Shown here: positions 16,555 through 26,109 of the stretch, piece after piece | How positions within the stretch are numbered: the stretch's first letter is position 1 | Layout of the letters: each line of letters begins with the position of its first letter | From: JAFDCJ01 sp049669725 | Lineage (GTDB): Bacteria; Desulfobacterota; Desulfobacteria; Desulfobacterales; JAFDCJ01 | Assembly (NCBI GenBank): GCA_049669725.1 | Contig: JBATKU010000672.1 | Location: forward strand, 1-64,000 | Direction of reading: 5' to 3' | DNA length: 64,000 nucleotides | Notes under the pieces: model-generated | Told to the model about the DNA's origin: nothing | The model's database searches: none | The model's input: only the letters and a program-made list of their open reading frames with translations | Program-made: the position numbers and the translations under genes

Positions 16555-17562
16555 GTGGAAAATAATTTAGATCAAATACACCAGCAAGCACTCACAGAAC
16601 TGAAAGGTGCTGAAAATGGCGGTGACATTGAGGATATCTCGATCCGCTACCTGGGTCGCAAAGGCATCCTGACCCAATTTTTACGAAATATTTCGAAACT
16701 GCCGGTCGTGCAAAGACCGGCGGCCGGCAAAAAGGCCAACGAAATTAAAAATGTCCTCGATAAGGTCTTTAAAGCTGCGGCTGAAAGGCTCGCATCCAAG
16801 AATGACGAAAAGGACAAAAGAATTGACGTCTCCCTGCCGGGCAGGATATCTACTCAAGGCACTTTGCATCCGATTACCCGGGTCAACCAGGAAATATGTG
16901 ACATTTTTTCTAGCCTGGGATTCGATATCGGAGAAGGACCGGAGGTAGAGTCGGACTGGTATAATTTTGAAGCCCTCAATTTTCCCAAAGATCATCCGGC
17001 AAGGGACATGCAGGATACCTTTTTTGTCAGCGAGGACATCGTATTAAGGACCCACACGTCGCCGCTTCAAATCCGTACCATGGAAAAACAGCCGCCGCCG
17101 GTAAGGATTATCACACCGGGTAAGGTGTACCGGTGCGATTCCGACCTGACCCATACCCCCATGTTCCACCAGGTGGAAGGGTTGCTGGTTGATGAATACA
17201 TTTCTTTTGGCGATCTTAAAGGAATTCTCACCACCTTTGTCCACCAGATGTTTGATGAACAGACGAGTCTCCGTTTTCGGCCCAGTTTTTTTCCGTTTAC
17301 CGAACCCAGTGCAGAGGTGGATATCCTTTGCGTCATGTGCCGGGGTCAGGGTTGCCGGGTCTGCTCACATACCGGATGGCTCGAAATTCTCGGTTCCGGA
17401 ATGGTTCACCCCGCCCTGTATGAGAATGTGGGCTATGAAGCCGATCGCTACACCGGGTTTGCATTCGGGATGGGAGTGGAACGAATTGCCATGTTAAAAT
17501 ACGGCATCGATGATATCCGCCGGTTTTTTGAGAACGATATGCGGTTTCTGTTCCAATTCTGA
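16555..17562 (+). CDS. pheS: Phenylalanine-tRNA ligase alpha subunit
   Basis: PheS is the catalytic alpha subunit of the (alpha-beta)2 PheRS that charges tRNA-Phe. GTG 16555 is chosen as start: it follows AAGAG at good spacing, gives an N-terminus of the expected length before ISIRYLGRKG, and avoids translating the palindrome at 16516-16542 (ATG 16519 is the longer alternative). Class II synthetase motifs are visible: GPEVESDWYNFEALNFPKDH, THTSPLQIRTM, YRCDSDLTHTPMFHQVEGL and GFAFGMGVERIAMLKYGI. It is followed by pheT after 103 bp. Confidence 0.95.
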   Translation: MENNLDQIHQQALTELKGAENGGDIEDISIRYLGRKGILTQFLRNISKLPVVQRPAAGKKANEIKNVLDKVFKAAAERLASKNDEKDKRIDVSLPGRISTQGTLHPITRVNQEICDIFSSLGFDIGEGPEVESDWYNFEALNFPKDHPARDMQDTFFVSEDIVLRTHTSPLQIRTMEKQPPPVRIITPGKVYRCDSDLTHTPMFHQVEGLLVDEYISFGDLKGILTTFVHQMFDEQTSLRFRPSFFPFTEPSAEVDILCVMCRGQGCRVCSHTGWLEILGSGMVHPALYENVGYEADRYTGFAFGMGVERIAMLKYGIDDIRRFFENDMRFLFQF

Positions 17563-17665
17563 GGGTCATCTAAAATACCGAGCACCAAAAACACGATGAA
17601 TTGAGCATAATTCCGGTTTTGTTAAATAACGTCAACTAACCGTATAATTTATTTATTAGAAGAAA

Positions 17666-20089
17666 ATGAAAGTTAGCCTCAGTTGGCTTAAAGACTACAT
17701 AGACATCCAGATGGATGCCGCCGATCTGGCGGATGCGCTGACCATGGCGGGACTGGAAGTGGAATCGGTTGCGAATCGCTACGCTTACCTGCAAACTGTC
17801 TTCGTCGGACGCGTCACTGAGGTGAACCCCCACCCCAACGCCGACAAGTTGACAATCTGCCGAGTCGAGACGGGAGATCACAGCCGAACGGTGGTGTGTG
17901 GTGCGCCCAATGTTTCCGAGGGCATGCTGGCGCCTTTGGCATTGCCCGGAACCGTTTTACCGGACGGCACCCGGCTGGAAAAAAGTGTGATTCGCGGAGA
18001 AAAATCCGATGGCATGCTGTGCAGCGAAATGGAACTGGGACTCGGCATCGACAGCAGCGGTATCATGGCGCTGAATCCATCGTTGAAGGTGGGCGACCAG
18101 ATCGCTGAAGCCCTCGGTCTTGAGGATACGGTATTTGAATTTGATCTGACCCCCAACCGGCCCGACTGTCTTAGTGTAATCGGCATTGCGCGTGAAATTG
18201 CGGCCATCCAGAACACACCGCTTAATTATCCCGATTACAGCATCGCTGATAAAAAGGATAAGATTTCCACCTTAACGTCGGTCATCATCGAAGCGCCCGA
18301 TCACTGTCCGCGGTATTCTGCCAGACTGGTGGAAAACATTAAGGTAAAGCCGTCCCCCTTCTGGATACAGGACCGCCTGCTGTCTGTCGGATTGCGACCA
18401 ATTAATAATATCGTAGACATCACCAACTATGTGTTGATGGAAACCGGCCAACCCCTGCATGCCTTTGATTTTGACCAATTGGCACAAAATCGAATTGTCG
18501 TGAAAACCGCTATTGCCGGCGATAAGTTTGTCACCCTGGATCAAAAAGAGCGCCAACTCAATTCTCAGATGCTGATGATATGTGACGGAGAAAAGCAGGT
18601 CGGGGTGGGCGGCGTTATGGGCGGTTTGAACTCGGAGATTGAAAATAGCACCCGCCGGGTGCTGATCGAGGGGGCCTATTTTAATCCGGTAAGTATTCGA
18701 AAAACCTCCAAAACCTTAGGGTTGAACACCGACGCCTCCCATCGTTTTGAACGCGGGGTGGACCCGGAGGGCACGGTCAGGGCTGTCAATCGTGCTGCTC
18801 AACTGATGGTGGAGTTCGGCGAGGGCACCCTCATCGCAGGGATCATCGACGAATACCCGCAACCTCAAAAATTAAACAAGGTCAGCTTAAGCACTGCGCG
18901 CACCCACAGGCTTCTGGGCATCCATCCAGACGGCAAAGAGATCGTAAAACTGCTCGAATCCATTGAATTCAAAGTCGAAAAAATGACCTCCGAGTCCGGA
19001 GACCAACAGCTGTTGGTGGTACCGCCATCGTTTCGGGTGGATATTTCGCGACCGGAGGATTTGATGGAAGAAATTGCCCGCCTCGCGGGCTACAATGATA
19101 TCCCGATTACTTTTCCGGCAATGCCGGCCGAGGCCCGCCCGCCGGCACACAAGCTGGTACTTAGAAACCACCTGAAAGATTTAATGACCGGTTTCGGATT
19201 TACCGAGGCGATCACTTACAGTTTTGTCGGGGAAGCGTCATGCGATCACCTGCGGCTTAAAGCAGACGATCCCCGGCGCAACTTGATTCATATTTTAAAC
19301 CCCCTGTCGGAAGATCAGGCGGTCATGCGAACGTCCCTGGCCACCGGGTTGATTGAAACAGCTGTTTATAATATCGCCCAGCAGGTCAAAAATTTGAAAT
19401 TATTTGAAATCGGCAAATTATTTATTAAAACGGATTCCCAGGATCTGCCCCGGGAGCCGGAATTTCTGGCGGCACTGTGGACCGGATCACGCCATAACGC
19501 CTCGTGGCACGGCCGCGAAATCGCCTGTGATTTTTACGATATAAAAGGTGTCGCCGAAGGACTGATCGGTGCCTTGAAAATCGAGAACATCCGATTCGCA
19601 GCTATGTCTGACGGTGATTGCGACTATACCCGACCCGGTTACACAGCTAAGATTTTAGCCGGTGACACTCCGATAGGTCTGGTGGGTGAAATTCACCCCG
19701 AGGTGCGGGAGGTGCTTGATTTAAAGCAATCAGCCTATATTTTCGAACTCGATCTGGATATAATCAATGCGTTGATACCACAAACCATAAAATTTAAACT
19801 GCTTCCCAAATTCCCGGCTATTTACAGGGACATTACCATCATTATCGATCGCCGAATTGAAACCCAAACGGTGCTGGAAGCCGTTGAAAATATCCATGAA
19901 GATCTGGTGCAAAATCTGCTCCTATTTGATGTCTTTGAAGGGGATCCCATTGCGGCCGGCAAAAAAAGCGTGTCGTTTCGGATCACCTATCGTTCGTCAG
20001 ATAAGACCCTGGAGGATGATGACGTCAATGATCTTCACAAATCGATTACGGATAGACTTTTGAGAGCATTTGATGCCACCTTACCATAG
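17666..20089 (+). CDS. pheT: Phenylalanine-tRNA ligase beta subunit
   Basis: PheT is the large subunit that binds the tRNA and edits mischarged Tyr-tRNA-Phe. The 807-residue length is normal. The N-terminal tRNA-binding (EMAP-like) domain shows VTEVNPHPNADKLTICRV. The B3/B4 editing domain follows (RPINNIVDITNYVLMETGQP, HAFDFDQ), then the B5 domain and a C-terminal anticodon-binding fold (RDITIIIDRRIETQTVLEAV). Start ATG 17666 gives MKVSLSWLKDYIDI, the canonical N-terminus. Confidence 0.96.
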   Translation: MKVSLSWLKDYIDIQMDAADLADALTMAGLEVESVANRYAYLQTVFVGRVTEVNPHPNADKLTICRVETGDHSRTVVCGAPNVSEGMLAPLALPGTVLPDGTRLEKSVIRGEKSDGMLCSEMELGLGIDSSGIMALNPSLKVGDQIAEALGLEDTVFEFDLTPNRPDCLSVIGIAREIAAIQNTPLNYPDYSIADKKDKISTLTSVIIEAPDHCPRYSARLVENIKVKPSPFWIQDRLLSVGLRPINNIVDITNYVLMETGQPLHAFDFDQLAQNRIVVKTAIAGDKFVTLDQKERQLNSQMLMICDGEKQVGVGGVMGGLNSEIENSTRRVLIEGAYFNPVSIRKTSKTLGLNTDASHRFERGVDPEGTVRAVNRAAQLMVEFGEGTLIAGIIDEYPQPQKLNKVSLSTARTHRLLGIHPDGKEIVKLLESIEFKVEKMTSESGDQQLLVVPPSFRVDISRPEDLMEEIARLAGYNDIPITFPAMPAEARPPAHKLVLRNHLKDLMTGFGFTEAITYSFVGEASCDHLRLKADDPRRNLIHILNPLSEDQAVMRTSLATGLIETAVYNIAQQVKNLKLFEIGKLFIKTDSQDLPREPEFLAALWTGSRHNASWHGREIACDFYDIKGVAEGLIGALKIENIRFAAMSDGDCDYTRPGYTAKILAGDTPIGLVGEIHPEVREVLDLKQSAYIFELDLDIINALIPQTIKFKLLPKFPAIYRDITIIIDRRIETQTVLEAVENIHEDLVQNLLLFDVFEGDPIAAGKKSVSFRITYRSSDKTLEDDDVNDLHKSITDRLLRAFDATLP

Positions 20090-20287
20090 AGGTGGTCCCA
20101 AAACCCCGCCTAAAGGGTGGAACGGGCAAAGCCATGCACTTAAATGATAAAACAGCAAACAAAAATAGGTTGCATACATAATTAATTTCTTTTAAATATG
20201 AACTTGGCGTTTTGCGAAGGCTCCCATTTGAATAAACGATTATCTTTATCGACTTAAACCTTACTCGATAGGTTCGGTGGGGTGACA

Positions 20288-20635
20288 ATGCAAAATAAAA
20301 TGCCTTATCAAATAAAAATTCCTGACAAGCTCTATTTTAAAATTGGAGAAGTCAGCAAAATTTCCGGGCTTCCGAGCCATGTTTTAAGATTTTGGGAATC
20401 TGAGTTTAAAAAAATAAAGCCGCGCCGGACGTCTTCGGGGCAACGCTCATATACCCAAAAAGATGTTGCGATGATCCTGAAAATCAAGCATTTGCTCCAT
20501 GAAAAAAAATTTACCATCGAAGGTGCCCGAAAATACTTAAGTTCCAGAACCAGGTTAAAATCAGATGACAACGATTTTCTGGAAGACTTAAAAACGGAAT
20601 TGGCAAGTATACGGGATTTGCTCGACAGTAATTAG
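20288..20635 (+). CDS. MerR-family transcriptional regulator
   Basis: This is a small DNA-binding protein with an N-terminal MerR-type winged helix: FKIGEVSKISGLPSHVLRFW, ESEFKKIKPRRTSSGQRSYT and the DVAMILKIKHLLHEKKFTIEGA helix. The C-terminal part is only about 40 residues, too short for an effector domain. Short MerR proteins of this kind are often found next to pheT/ihfA in Proteobacteria; no ihfA is seen here. ATG 20288 is taken as start; GTG 20282 is in frame 6 bp upstream. Confidence 0.85.
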   Translation: MQNKMPYQIKIPDKLYFKIGEVSKISGLPSHVLRFWESEFKKIKPRRTSSGQRSYTQKDVAMILKIKHLLHEKKFTIEGARKYLSSRTRLKSDDNDFLEDLKTELASIRDLLDSN

Positions 20636-20650
20636 TTTTGATGAAAGTTA

Positions 20651-20679
20651 TTGACAATTAAGAGAATTTGTCTTAAATA
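20651..20679 (+). promoter_or_regulatory. Sigma-70-type promoter upstream of tRNA-Gly
   Basis: A consensus TTGACA (20651-20656) is separated by exactly 17 bp from TAAATA (20674-20679). It lies just after the MerR gene and about 215 bp upstream of the tRNA, the next gene on the strand. Confidence 0.6.
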
Positions 20680-20796
20680 TTCTATCTTGGGCGTCAAGCG
20701 AGCAAGACCTTTGAAACTGGTAAAAATGGTGGATCGCAAAGGTCACCAAGCGAGACTTTCGCAAAATGTTCATTTTCGTTAAAGTTCAAGGAAGGA

Positions 20797-20847
20797 TCAA
20801 ATTTTAACCGCAGACATACATTGAGTATTTCGAGGATTAAAATTTGA
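20797..20847. repeat. Inverted repeat upstream of tRNA-Gly
   Basis: TCAAATTTTAA (20797-20807) is exactly complementary to TTAAAATTTGA (20837-20847), within the leader of the tRNA transcript. Confidence 0.5.
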
Positions 20848-20896
20848 GCCTGACGCAGAAATTGGACGAAAAGGGACGTTTTGCATGGGTCGCCGA

Positions 20897-20972
20897 GCGG
20901 GCATAGCTCAGTTGGTAGAGTACAAGCTTCCCAAGCTTGGTGTCGCGAGTTCGAATCTCGTTGCCCGCTCCA
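20897..20972 (+). tRNA. tRNA-Gly (anticodon CCC)
   Basis: The 76-nt cloverleaf has a 7-bp acceptor stem GCGGGCA/TGCCCGC, D-arm GCTC/GAGT, anticodon stem CAAGC/GCTTG with loop TTCCCAA (anticodon CCC, reading GGG), and T-arm GCGAG/CTCGT with TTCGAAT. The discriminator is T and the CCA end is encoded. The U73 discriminator and C35/C36 agree with bacterial glycine tRNA identity. Confidence 0.97.
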
Positions 20973-21121
20973 ACTTAAGTTCGCCGTTTCCGTTGTGCTT
21001 GATGGCTTGGGGTGGCACCGTTTCCGAATTGATGGATGAACTAAACTTTTTCCTTATGGCTATTTGTATGAACAGATAAACTTTCGCGCTGTACATCAAG
21101 AGGTCAACCTGAAACATGAGG

Positions 21122-21150
21122 AAACGGGCTATAGCCCGTTTTTGTGTTTT
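21122..21150 (+). terminator. Terminator between tRNA-Gly and rimP
   Basis: AACGGGC (21123-21129) and GCCCGTT (21134-21140) form a stem with a TATA loop, followed by TTTGTGTTTT. It probably ends the tRNA transcript. Because it lies inside the longest possible rimP frame, it argues for a rimP start further downstream. Confidence 0.7.
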
Positions 21151-21160
21151 AAGAGCAACG

Positions 21161-21679
21161 TTGGAAGCAAAGAAAAAATATAGCAACAAAAGATCCCACC
21201 AACGGAACCGTGGCCATAAACCTGTCAGCGAGCAGAAGGTAGCCGAACTGGTCAGATCACTGGCCGAACCGCTGTGTGCATCCGAGGGCTTGGAACTGGT
21301 GCACGTGGAATATCAGCGGGAAGCAAACGGCCGGATTCTGCGGCTTTACATTGACAAGCCCGATGGGATCAATTTGAATGATTGTGCCGGTGTCAGCCGT
21401 CAAATGGGAGATATCCTGGATGTCAACCTGGAGGACATAGGACCTTATAGTCTTGAAGTTACCTCACCGGGTCCGGAACGGCCGCTGGCGAAACATGAGG
21501 ATTATGAAAAATTTAAGGGCAGCCGGGTAAAGATAAAAACGAGTCGACCGTTTAACGGGCAAAAAAACTTTACCGGGATTCTTAGGGGAATATCCGGCGG
21601 GCAGGTAAACCTGCAGATCGGCGAAGAAGCCATCGTGATACCGTATCAGGATATTTCGAAAGCACGACTTGCAGAATAA
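21161..21679 (+). CDS. rimP: Ribosome maturation factor RimP
   Basis: RimP helps assemble the 30S subunit. The family core is clear: VAELVRSLAEPLCASEGLEL, VEYQREANGRILRLYIDKPD, then NLNDCAGVSRQMGDILD and YSLEVTSPGPERPL. TTG 21161, preceded by AAGAG, is proposed as start (172 residues). An ATG at 21116 is in frame but would place a terminator hairpin inside the gene and add an unusual N-terminal extension. It is followed by nusA after 13 bp, the common rimP-nusA-infB order. Confidence 0.88.
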   Translation: MEAKKKYSNKRSHQRNRGHKPVSEQKVAELVRSLAEPLCASEGLELVHVEYQREANGRILRLYIDKPDGINLNDCAGVSRQMGDILDVNLEDIGPYSLEVTSPGPERPLAKHEDYEKFKGSRVKIKTSRPFNGQKNFTGILRGISGGQVNLQIGEEAIVIPYQDISKARLAE

Positions 21680-21692
21680 ATGGAGATCTCTG

Positions 21693-23177
21693 ATGTTTAT
21701 CTCAGACATAAAACGTGTTGTTGAACAGGTTAGCCGGGATAAAGGTATAGACCGCGAAGTCCTTATCCGGGCGATGGAAGAAGCTTTGCGATCTGCTGCC
21801 AGGAAAAAATTCGGCAACAAACTGGATATCGAAGTTCAATACAATGATCAAAGCGGTGAGATCGAGGTGTTTCAGTTTAAGGAAGTTGCGGAGGTCGTCA
21901 CCGAACCGGCCTATGAGATAAGTCTTGAGGAAGGCCGCAAACTGGATCCCGAGTGTGAGGTCGGAGACAGCCTGGGCACCAAGATGGATGCCACCACATT
22001 CGGCCGCATCGCCGCTCAATCGGCCAAACAGGTCATCATACAGAAAATGAAAGATGCCGAAAAAGATGCGGTCTATGCCAATTTCATCGACCGCAAAGGG
22101 GAAATCATCAACGGTATCGTTCAGCGAATTGACCGGGGGGACATTATTGTTAACCTGGGGCAAACCGATGGAATCGTGCCGGTTCGTGATCAGGTTCCAA
22201 GGGAATCCTATCGCCGGGGCGACCGCATTCGAGTCTATATTCTTGACGTGCTACACGAATCACGCGGCCCGCAAATTGTTCTCTCCCGGACGCATCCGAA
22301 CTTTCTAATCGATCTGTTCCGGACAGAAGTGCCGGAGATTAGCGAAGGCATCGTCAACATTATGGGAGCATCCCGCGAACCCGGTGTACGAGCCAAGATC
22401 GCTGTGGCCTCAAATAATTCCGACATTGATCCGGTCGGTGCCTGTGTGGGAATGAAGGGCAGCCGCGTGCAAAACGTGGTGCAAGAGCTTCGGGGTGAAA
22501 AAATCGACATCATTCCATGGCATGTGGATGCAGCAAAATTTGTCTGCAATGCGCTGGCACCGGCCGAAATATCCAGAGTGATTATCGACGAAAGAAACAA
22601 TTCGATGGAAGTGATTGTCCCGGATGAATTCCTATCAATTGCCATTGGCAAAAAGGGCCAGAACGTAAGACTGGCATCCAAACTTACCGGCTGGCATCTG
22701 GATGTAAAAAGTGAAACCCGCTATAACGAGGCAATGCAAACCGGCTACGACTCGTTGGTGGCACTGCCCGGAGTTGGAATCAGTTTAGCCGACGCATTGT
22801 ATGAGACTGGCTTTTATTCGGCCGAGGAAATCATCGAAGCCAACATCGAAGATTTGGTTCAAATTCGAGGAATCGGAGAAGAAAAAGCTGTCAAACTCTT
22901 GGAGGCAGCCAAGAAATCAGTCGTGGATGCTGCCAAAGAAAAGAAAGTTGCCAAAGATGGAATAGGTGATGAGGCTACCGAAACTGAAACCATCAGCGAG
23001 GAAGGTGCGCAACAGCCATCGGAACCATCCGATGAAGTTGGATCGGAACCATCCATTGAGGTTGAACCGGAATCAACCGATGAAGTTGAACCGGAACCAT
23101 CCATTGAAGTTGAACCGGAATCAACCGATAAAGTTGACCCGAAATCATCCGATGAAATTGGATCGGAAGAAAAATAA
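21693..23177 (+). CDS. nusA: Transcription termination/antitermination factor NusA
   Basis: NusA binds RNA polymerase and nascent RNA and controls pausing, termination and antitermination. ATG 21693 (MFISDIKRVVEQVSRDKGID) follows TGGAGAT and gives 494 residues. The order is an N-terminal RNAP-binding domain, S1 (INGIVQRIDRGDIIVNLG), and two KH domains (VGACVGMKGSRVQNVVQEL; IAIGKKGQNVRLASKLTGW). A helix-hairpin-helix region follows (VALPGVGISLADAL, IRGIGEEKAVKLL). The last 60 or so residues are an acidic tail of eight-residue repeats coded by near-identical 24-bp DNA units (about 23025-23170), which is not part of the conserved family. Confidence 0.95.
   Translation: MFISDIKRVVEQVSRDKGIDREVLIRAMEEALRSAARKKFGNKLDIEVQYNDQSGEIEVFQFKEVAEVVTEPAYEISLEEGRKLDPECEVGDSLGTKMDATTFGRIAAQSAKQVIIQKMKDAEKDAVYANFIDRKGEIINGIVQRIDRGDIIVNLGQTDGIVPVRDQVPRESYRRGDRIRVYILDVLHESRGPQIVLSRTHPNFLIDLFRTEVPEISEGIVNIMGASREPGVRAKIAVASNNSDIDPVGACVGMKGSRVQNVVQELRGEKIDIIPWHVDAAKFVCNALAPAEISRVIIDERNNSMEVIVPDEFLSIAIGKKGQNVRLASKLTGWHLDVKSETRYNEAMQTGYDSLVALPGVGISLADALYETGFYSAEEIIEANIEDLVQIRGIGEEKAVKLLEAAKKSVVDAAKEKKVAKDGIGDEATETETISEEGAQQPSEPSDEVGSEPSIEVEPESTDEVEPEPSIEVEPESTDKVDPKSSDEIGSEEK
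23025..23170 (+). repeat. 24-bp tandem repeats in the 3' end of nusA
   Basis: About six units of 24 bp code for (D/I)E(V/I)(E/G/D)(P/S)(E/K)(S/P)(S/T)-type octapeptides. Units such as GATGAAGTTGAACCGGAAC and ATTGAAGTTGAACCGGAAT alternate. The repeat keeps the reading frame, so unit number can change without breaking the gene. Confidence 0.85.
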
Positions 23178-23232
23178 GTTGTGATGTGGTTTTCGATCTA
23201 TCAGATCGTTAAATAGGCTTTAGGGGGATGTA

Positions 23233-25818
23233 ATGGCAAAAACTAGGGTTTACGAACTCGCCAGAGATCTTAATCTGACAAACAAAATACTGCTCAGCAA
23301 GCTGAGTGATCTGGATATCTCTGTCAAAAGTCATATGAGTGCTCTGGATGATGAAGCCGTTGCCAGAATAAAGACCGTAATTTTCGGCAAAAAAGAAGAA
23401 GCCGTCGAGGAAACACGCATAAAGCCGACCGTTATTCGCAGACGCCGGAAAAAAGTAACGCTTGAAGCCGCACCGGAACCTCCGGCAGAGCCGGATGATG
23501 TATCGGACGCTGAAAAACCTGCCGAAGATGCCCCCGAAGAAATAGTGCCTGAAAAAGAAGCTGGCGCAGTCGAAAAGACCCCGGAAATTATAGATGAGAA
23601 AGCCTCTAAAGAAGCGGCGCCGGTAGCCGAAGCTGCTGAACCGGCTGATCTGAAGGAAAAGAAGCCTAAAAAGGCTGTAAAAAAAGTTAAAAAGGAATCT
23701 GCGGCCAAAATCATCCAATTGCCGGTAAAGCCGGTTCAAAAGCCCTCAAAGAAGAAAGCTACCCCGGGCGACAGAGCCAAAATTGAGAAACTTCCATCCC
23801 GCAAACCTGCTGATATAGGACCCGCTGCCACACCTGAAGATCTGCTGTCGAAGGAAGGGAAGAAAAAGAAAGGGAAGAAAAACCTTGAAGAGGGCGACCG
23901 CCCAAAAAGATTTTTAAAAAAGAAAATCTCGTTTCGAAAAAAATCAGTAATAGAAGGTCAAGATCTGTATGATAGCGGTTACAAGGGCCGCAAACCCCGC
24001 AAAGGGGCCAAAGCCAGGGCCGCTGCCCCGGCCCAAAAAACTCAGATCACTACGGCCAAGGCTATCAAACGACGCATCAAGGTCGATGATGCCATTATTA
24101 TTTCTGATTTGGCCAAGCGCATGGGAATTAAAGCCAACGAAATGCTAAAAACTCTCATGGACATGGGCTTTATGACCACCGTTAATCAAAGTATTGACTT
24201 TGAAACAGCGGCTCTCGTGGCGTCCGAATTTGATTATGAAGTCGAACGCGCTGCATTTGAAGAAGAAATTGTGTTAAAGCAGGAAGCCGATGATCCGGAA
24301 AAATTACAGGAACGGCCGCCGGTGGTTACCATCATGGGCCATGTTGACCACGGTAAAACCTCCCTTCTCGATGTTATCCGCAAAACCAGAATAACTGAAA
24401 ACGAAGCCGGTGGAATTACACAGCACATTGGCGCCTACCACGTTGCCACTGAGAGGGGCAAGATTGCTTTTCTTGATACTCCCGGTCATGAGGCGTTTAC
24501 CGCCATGCGTGCCCGCGGCGCAAAAATCACCGATCTCGTAATTCTGGTTGTCGCGGCCGACGACGGTGTCATGCCCCAGACCCTGGAGGCCATCAACCAT
24601 TCAAAAGCGGCCGAGGTTCCGATTATTGTTGCCATAAACAAAATTGACAAGGCCAACGCGGATCCTGATCGGGTGAAGCGAGAATTGGCTGAAAACGGCT
24701 TGACCCCCGAAGATTGGGGGGGCGACACGATCTTTGTCCATGTTTCGGCAAAGGAGCAACAGGGTATCGATGAACTGCTTGAAATGATCTCGTTGCAGGC
24801 GGAGGTTTTGGAACTGAGAGCCAATCCTGATAAATTGGCCTACGGCCATGTCGTCGAGGCCAAAATTGATTCCGGCAGGGGTCCGGTCGCAACCGTACTG
24901 GTGCAGGACGGCACCCTGCGAAATGGAGATCCGGTGGTCTGCGGAATTCACTTCGGAAAAATCCGTGCCATGCTGAACGACATAGGGGCCCCGGTGGAAA
25001 GCGCCGGTCCTTCGATTCCGGTTGAAGTCCTGGGCTTAGCAGGCGTACCAATGGCCGGAGATGAGTTTATTGTTCTGGCCGATGAGAAAAGCGCCAAGCA
25101 GGTCAGCGGGCACCGTATCCAAAAGCAACGCTCAAAGGAATTGGCCCAGACCAATCGACTCAGTCTGGAAAAACTTTATGAGCAGATACAGCAGGGCGAA
25201 GTCAAAGACCTCAACCTTATTATTAAGGCAGACGTACACGGCTCGATCGAAGCCCTGGGCGAAGCGCTAACCAAGCTTTCCAATGAGGAAGTAAAAGTTA
25301 ATGTGGTGCACTCTGCCACCGGAACCATCACTGAATCCGATATCTCCCTGGCGGCGGTGTCCAATGCCATCATCATTGGATTTAACGTGCGACCGACACC
25401 TAAAGTCCAGGCTTTCGCCGGTGAAGAAAATGTTGATATGCGCTTTTACAATGTCATTTACGACATCATCAAGGATGTCAAAGGCGCCATGGTGGGACTG
25501 ATGGAATCCACTTACAAAGAACATGTGATGGGTACCGCGGAAGTTCGCGAAGTTTTTCAGATACCCAAAGTGGGTGCCATCGCCGGCAGCTATGTCACCG
25601 ATGGAAAGATCGAACGTGGACAAAATATTCGGGTGGTTCGAGACGGCGTTGTGGTATATGAAGGAAAAAATTCTTCTCTGCGCCGGTTTAAAGATGACGC
25701 CAAAGAAGTACAGACCGGTTATGAATGCGGCATCGGGGTGGAGAATTTTAACGATATTAAAGTCGGCGATGTTCTCGAGTGTTATTATCTCGAGGAAATC
25801 CGGCCCCATATTGAATAG
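23233..25818 (+). CDS. infB: Translation initiation factor IF-2
   Basis: IF-2 is the GTPase that brings fMet-tRNA to the 30S subunit. The 861-residue protein has an IF2_N domain at the start (MAKTRVYELARDLNLTNKIL) and a long charged Ala/Pro/Lys/Glu linker (residues about 60-270). A second IF2_N-like domain follows (IKVDDAIIISDLAKRMGI). The GTPase core is intact: GHVDHGKTS (G1), DTPGHEAF (G3) and NKIDK (G4), followed by domains II-IV. ATG 23233 follows AGGGGGATGTA. It is the third gene of the rimP-nusA-infB set. Confidence 0.97.
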   Translation: MAKTRVYELARDLNLTNKILLSKLSDLDISVKSHMSALDDEAVARIKTVIFGKKEEAVEETRIKPTVIRRRRKKVTLEAAPEPPAEPDDVSDAEKPAEDAPEEIVPEKEAGAVEKTPEIIDEKASKEAAPVAEAAEPADLKEKKPKKAVKKVKKESAAKIIQLPVKPVQKPSKKKATPGDRAKIEKLPSRKPADIGPAATPEDLLSKEGKKKKGKKNLEEGDRPKRFLKKKISFRKKSVIEGQDLYDSGYKGRKPRKGAKARAAAPAQKTQITTAKAIKRRIKVDDAIIISDLAKRMGIKANEMLKTLMDMGFMTTVNQSIDFETAALVASEFDYEVERAAFEEEIVLKQEADDPEKLQERPPVVTIMGHVDHGKTSLLDVIRKTRITENEAGGITQHIGAYHVATERGKIAFLDTPGHEAFTAMRARGAKITDLVILVVAADDGVMPQTLEAINHSKAAEVPIIVAINKIDKANADPDRVKRELAENGLTPEDWGGDTIFVHVSAKEQQGIDELLEMISLQAEVLELRANPDKLAYGHVVEAKIDSGRGPVATVLVQDGTLRNGDPVVCGIHFGKIRAMLNDIGAPVESAGPSIPVEVLGLAGVPMAGDEFIVLADEKSAKQVSGHRIQKQRSKELAQTNRLSLEKLYEQIQQGEVKDLNLIIKADVHGSIEALGEALTKLSNEEVKVNVVHSATGTITESDISLAAVSNAIIIGFNVRPTPKVQAFAGEENVDMRFYNVIYDIIKDVKGAMVGLMESTYKEHVMGTAEVREVFQIPKVGAIAGSYVTDGKIERGQNIRVVRDGVVVYEGKNSSLRRFKDDAKEVQTGYECGIGVENFNDIKVGDVLECYYLEEIRPHIE

Positions 25819-25821
25819 ACC

Positions 25822-26109
25822 ATGGTTGTCGGAACAGGACTTATTACCCTGCGGCTGCATGATTGCCGTTCTTTGAAGGGCAAGCGCAAGGTTGTTAAAT
25901 CGATGATCAGCCGATTGCGCAATGCGTTTAATTTGTCGGTGGCCGAGGTGGGATCAAACGATATTTATCAGAAAGCGGAAATTGGCTTTTCACTGGTCGG
26001 CAATGACAGCTCGCTGATTAACTCTAAGATCGATAAGATTTTCAATATGGCCGAAGATCTGGGCCTTGCTGAAATCATCGAAACGGAAATGGAAATTATT
26101 CATTTATGA
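25822..26109 (+). CDS. DUF503 (YlxP-like) protein
   Basis: This is a small conserved protein of unknown function that commonly sits between infB and rbfA. The 95 residues show the family pattern: GTGLITLRLHDCRSLKGKRK, KSMISRLRNAFNLSVAEVGS and the QKAEIGFSLVGND block. It starts 3 bp after the infB stop and its TGA overlaps the rbfA start (ATGA), so translation is coupled on both sides. Confidence 0.9.
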   Translation: MVVGTGLITLRLHDCRSLKGKRKVVKSMISRLRNAFNLSVAEVGSNDIYQKAEIGFSLVGNDSSLINSKIDKIFNMAEDLGLAEIIETEMEIIHL

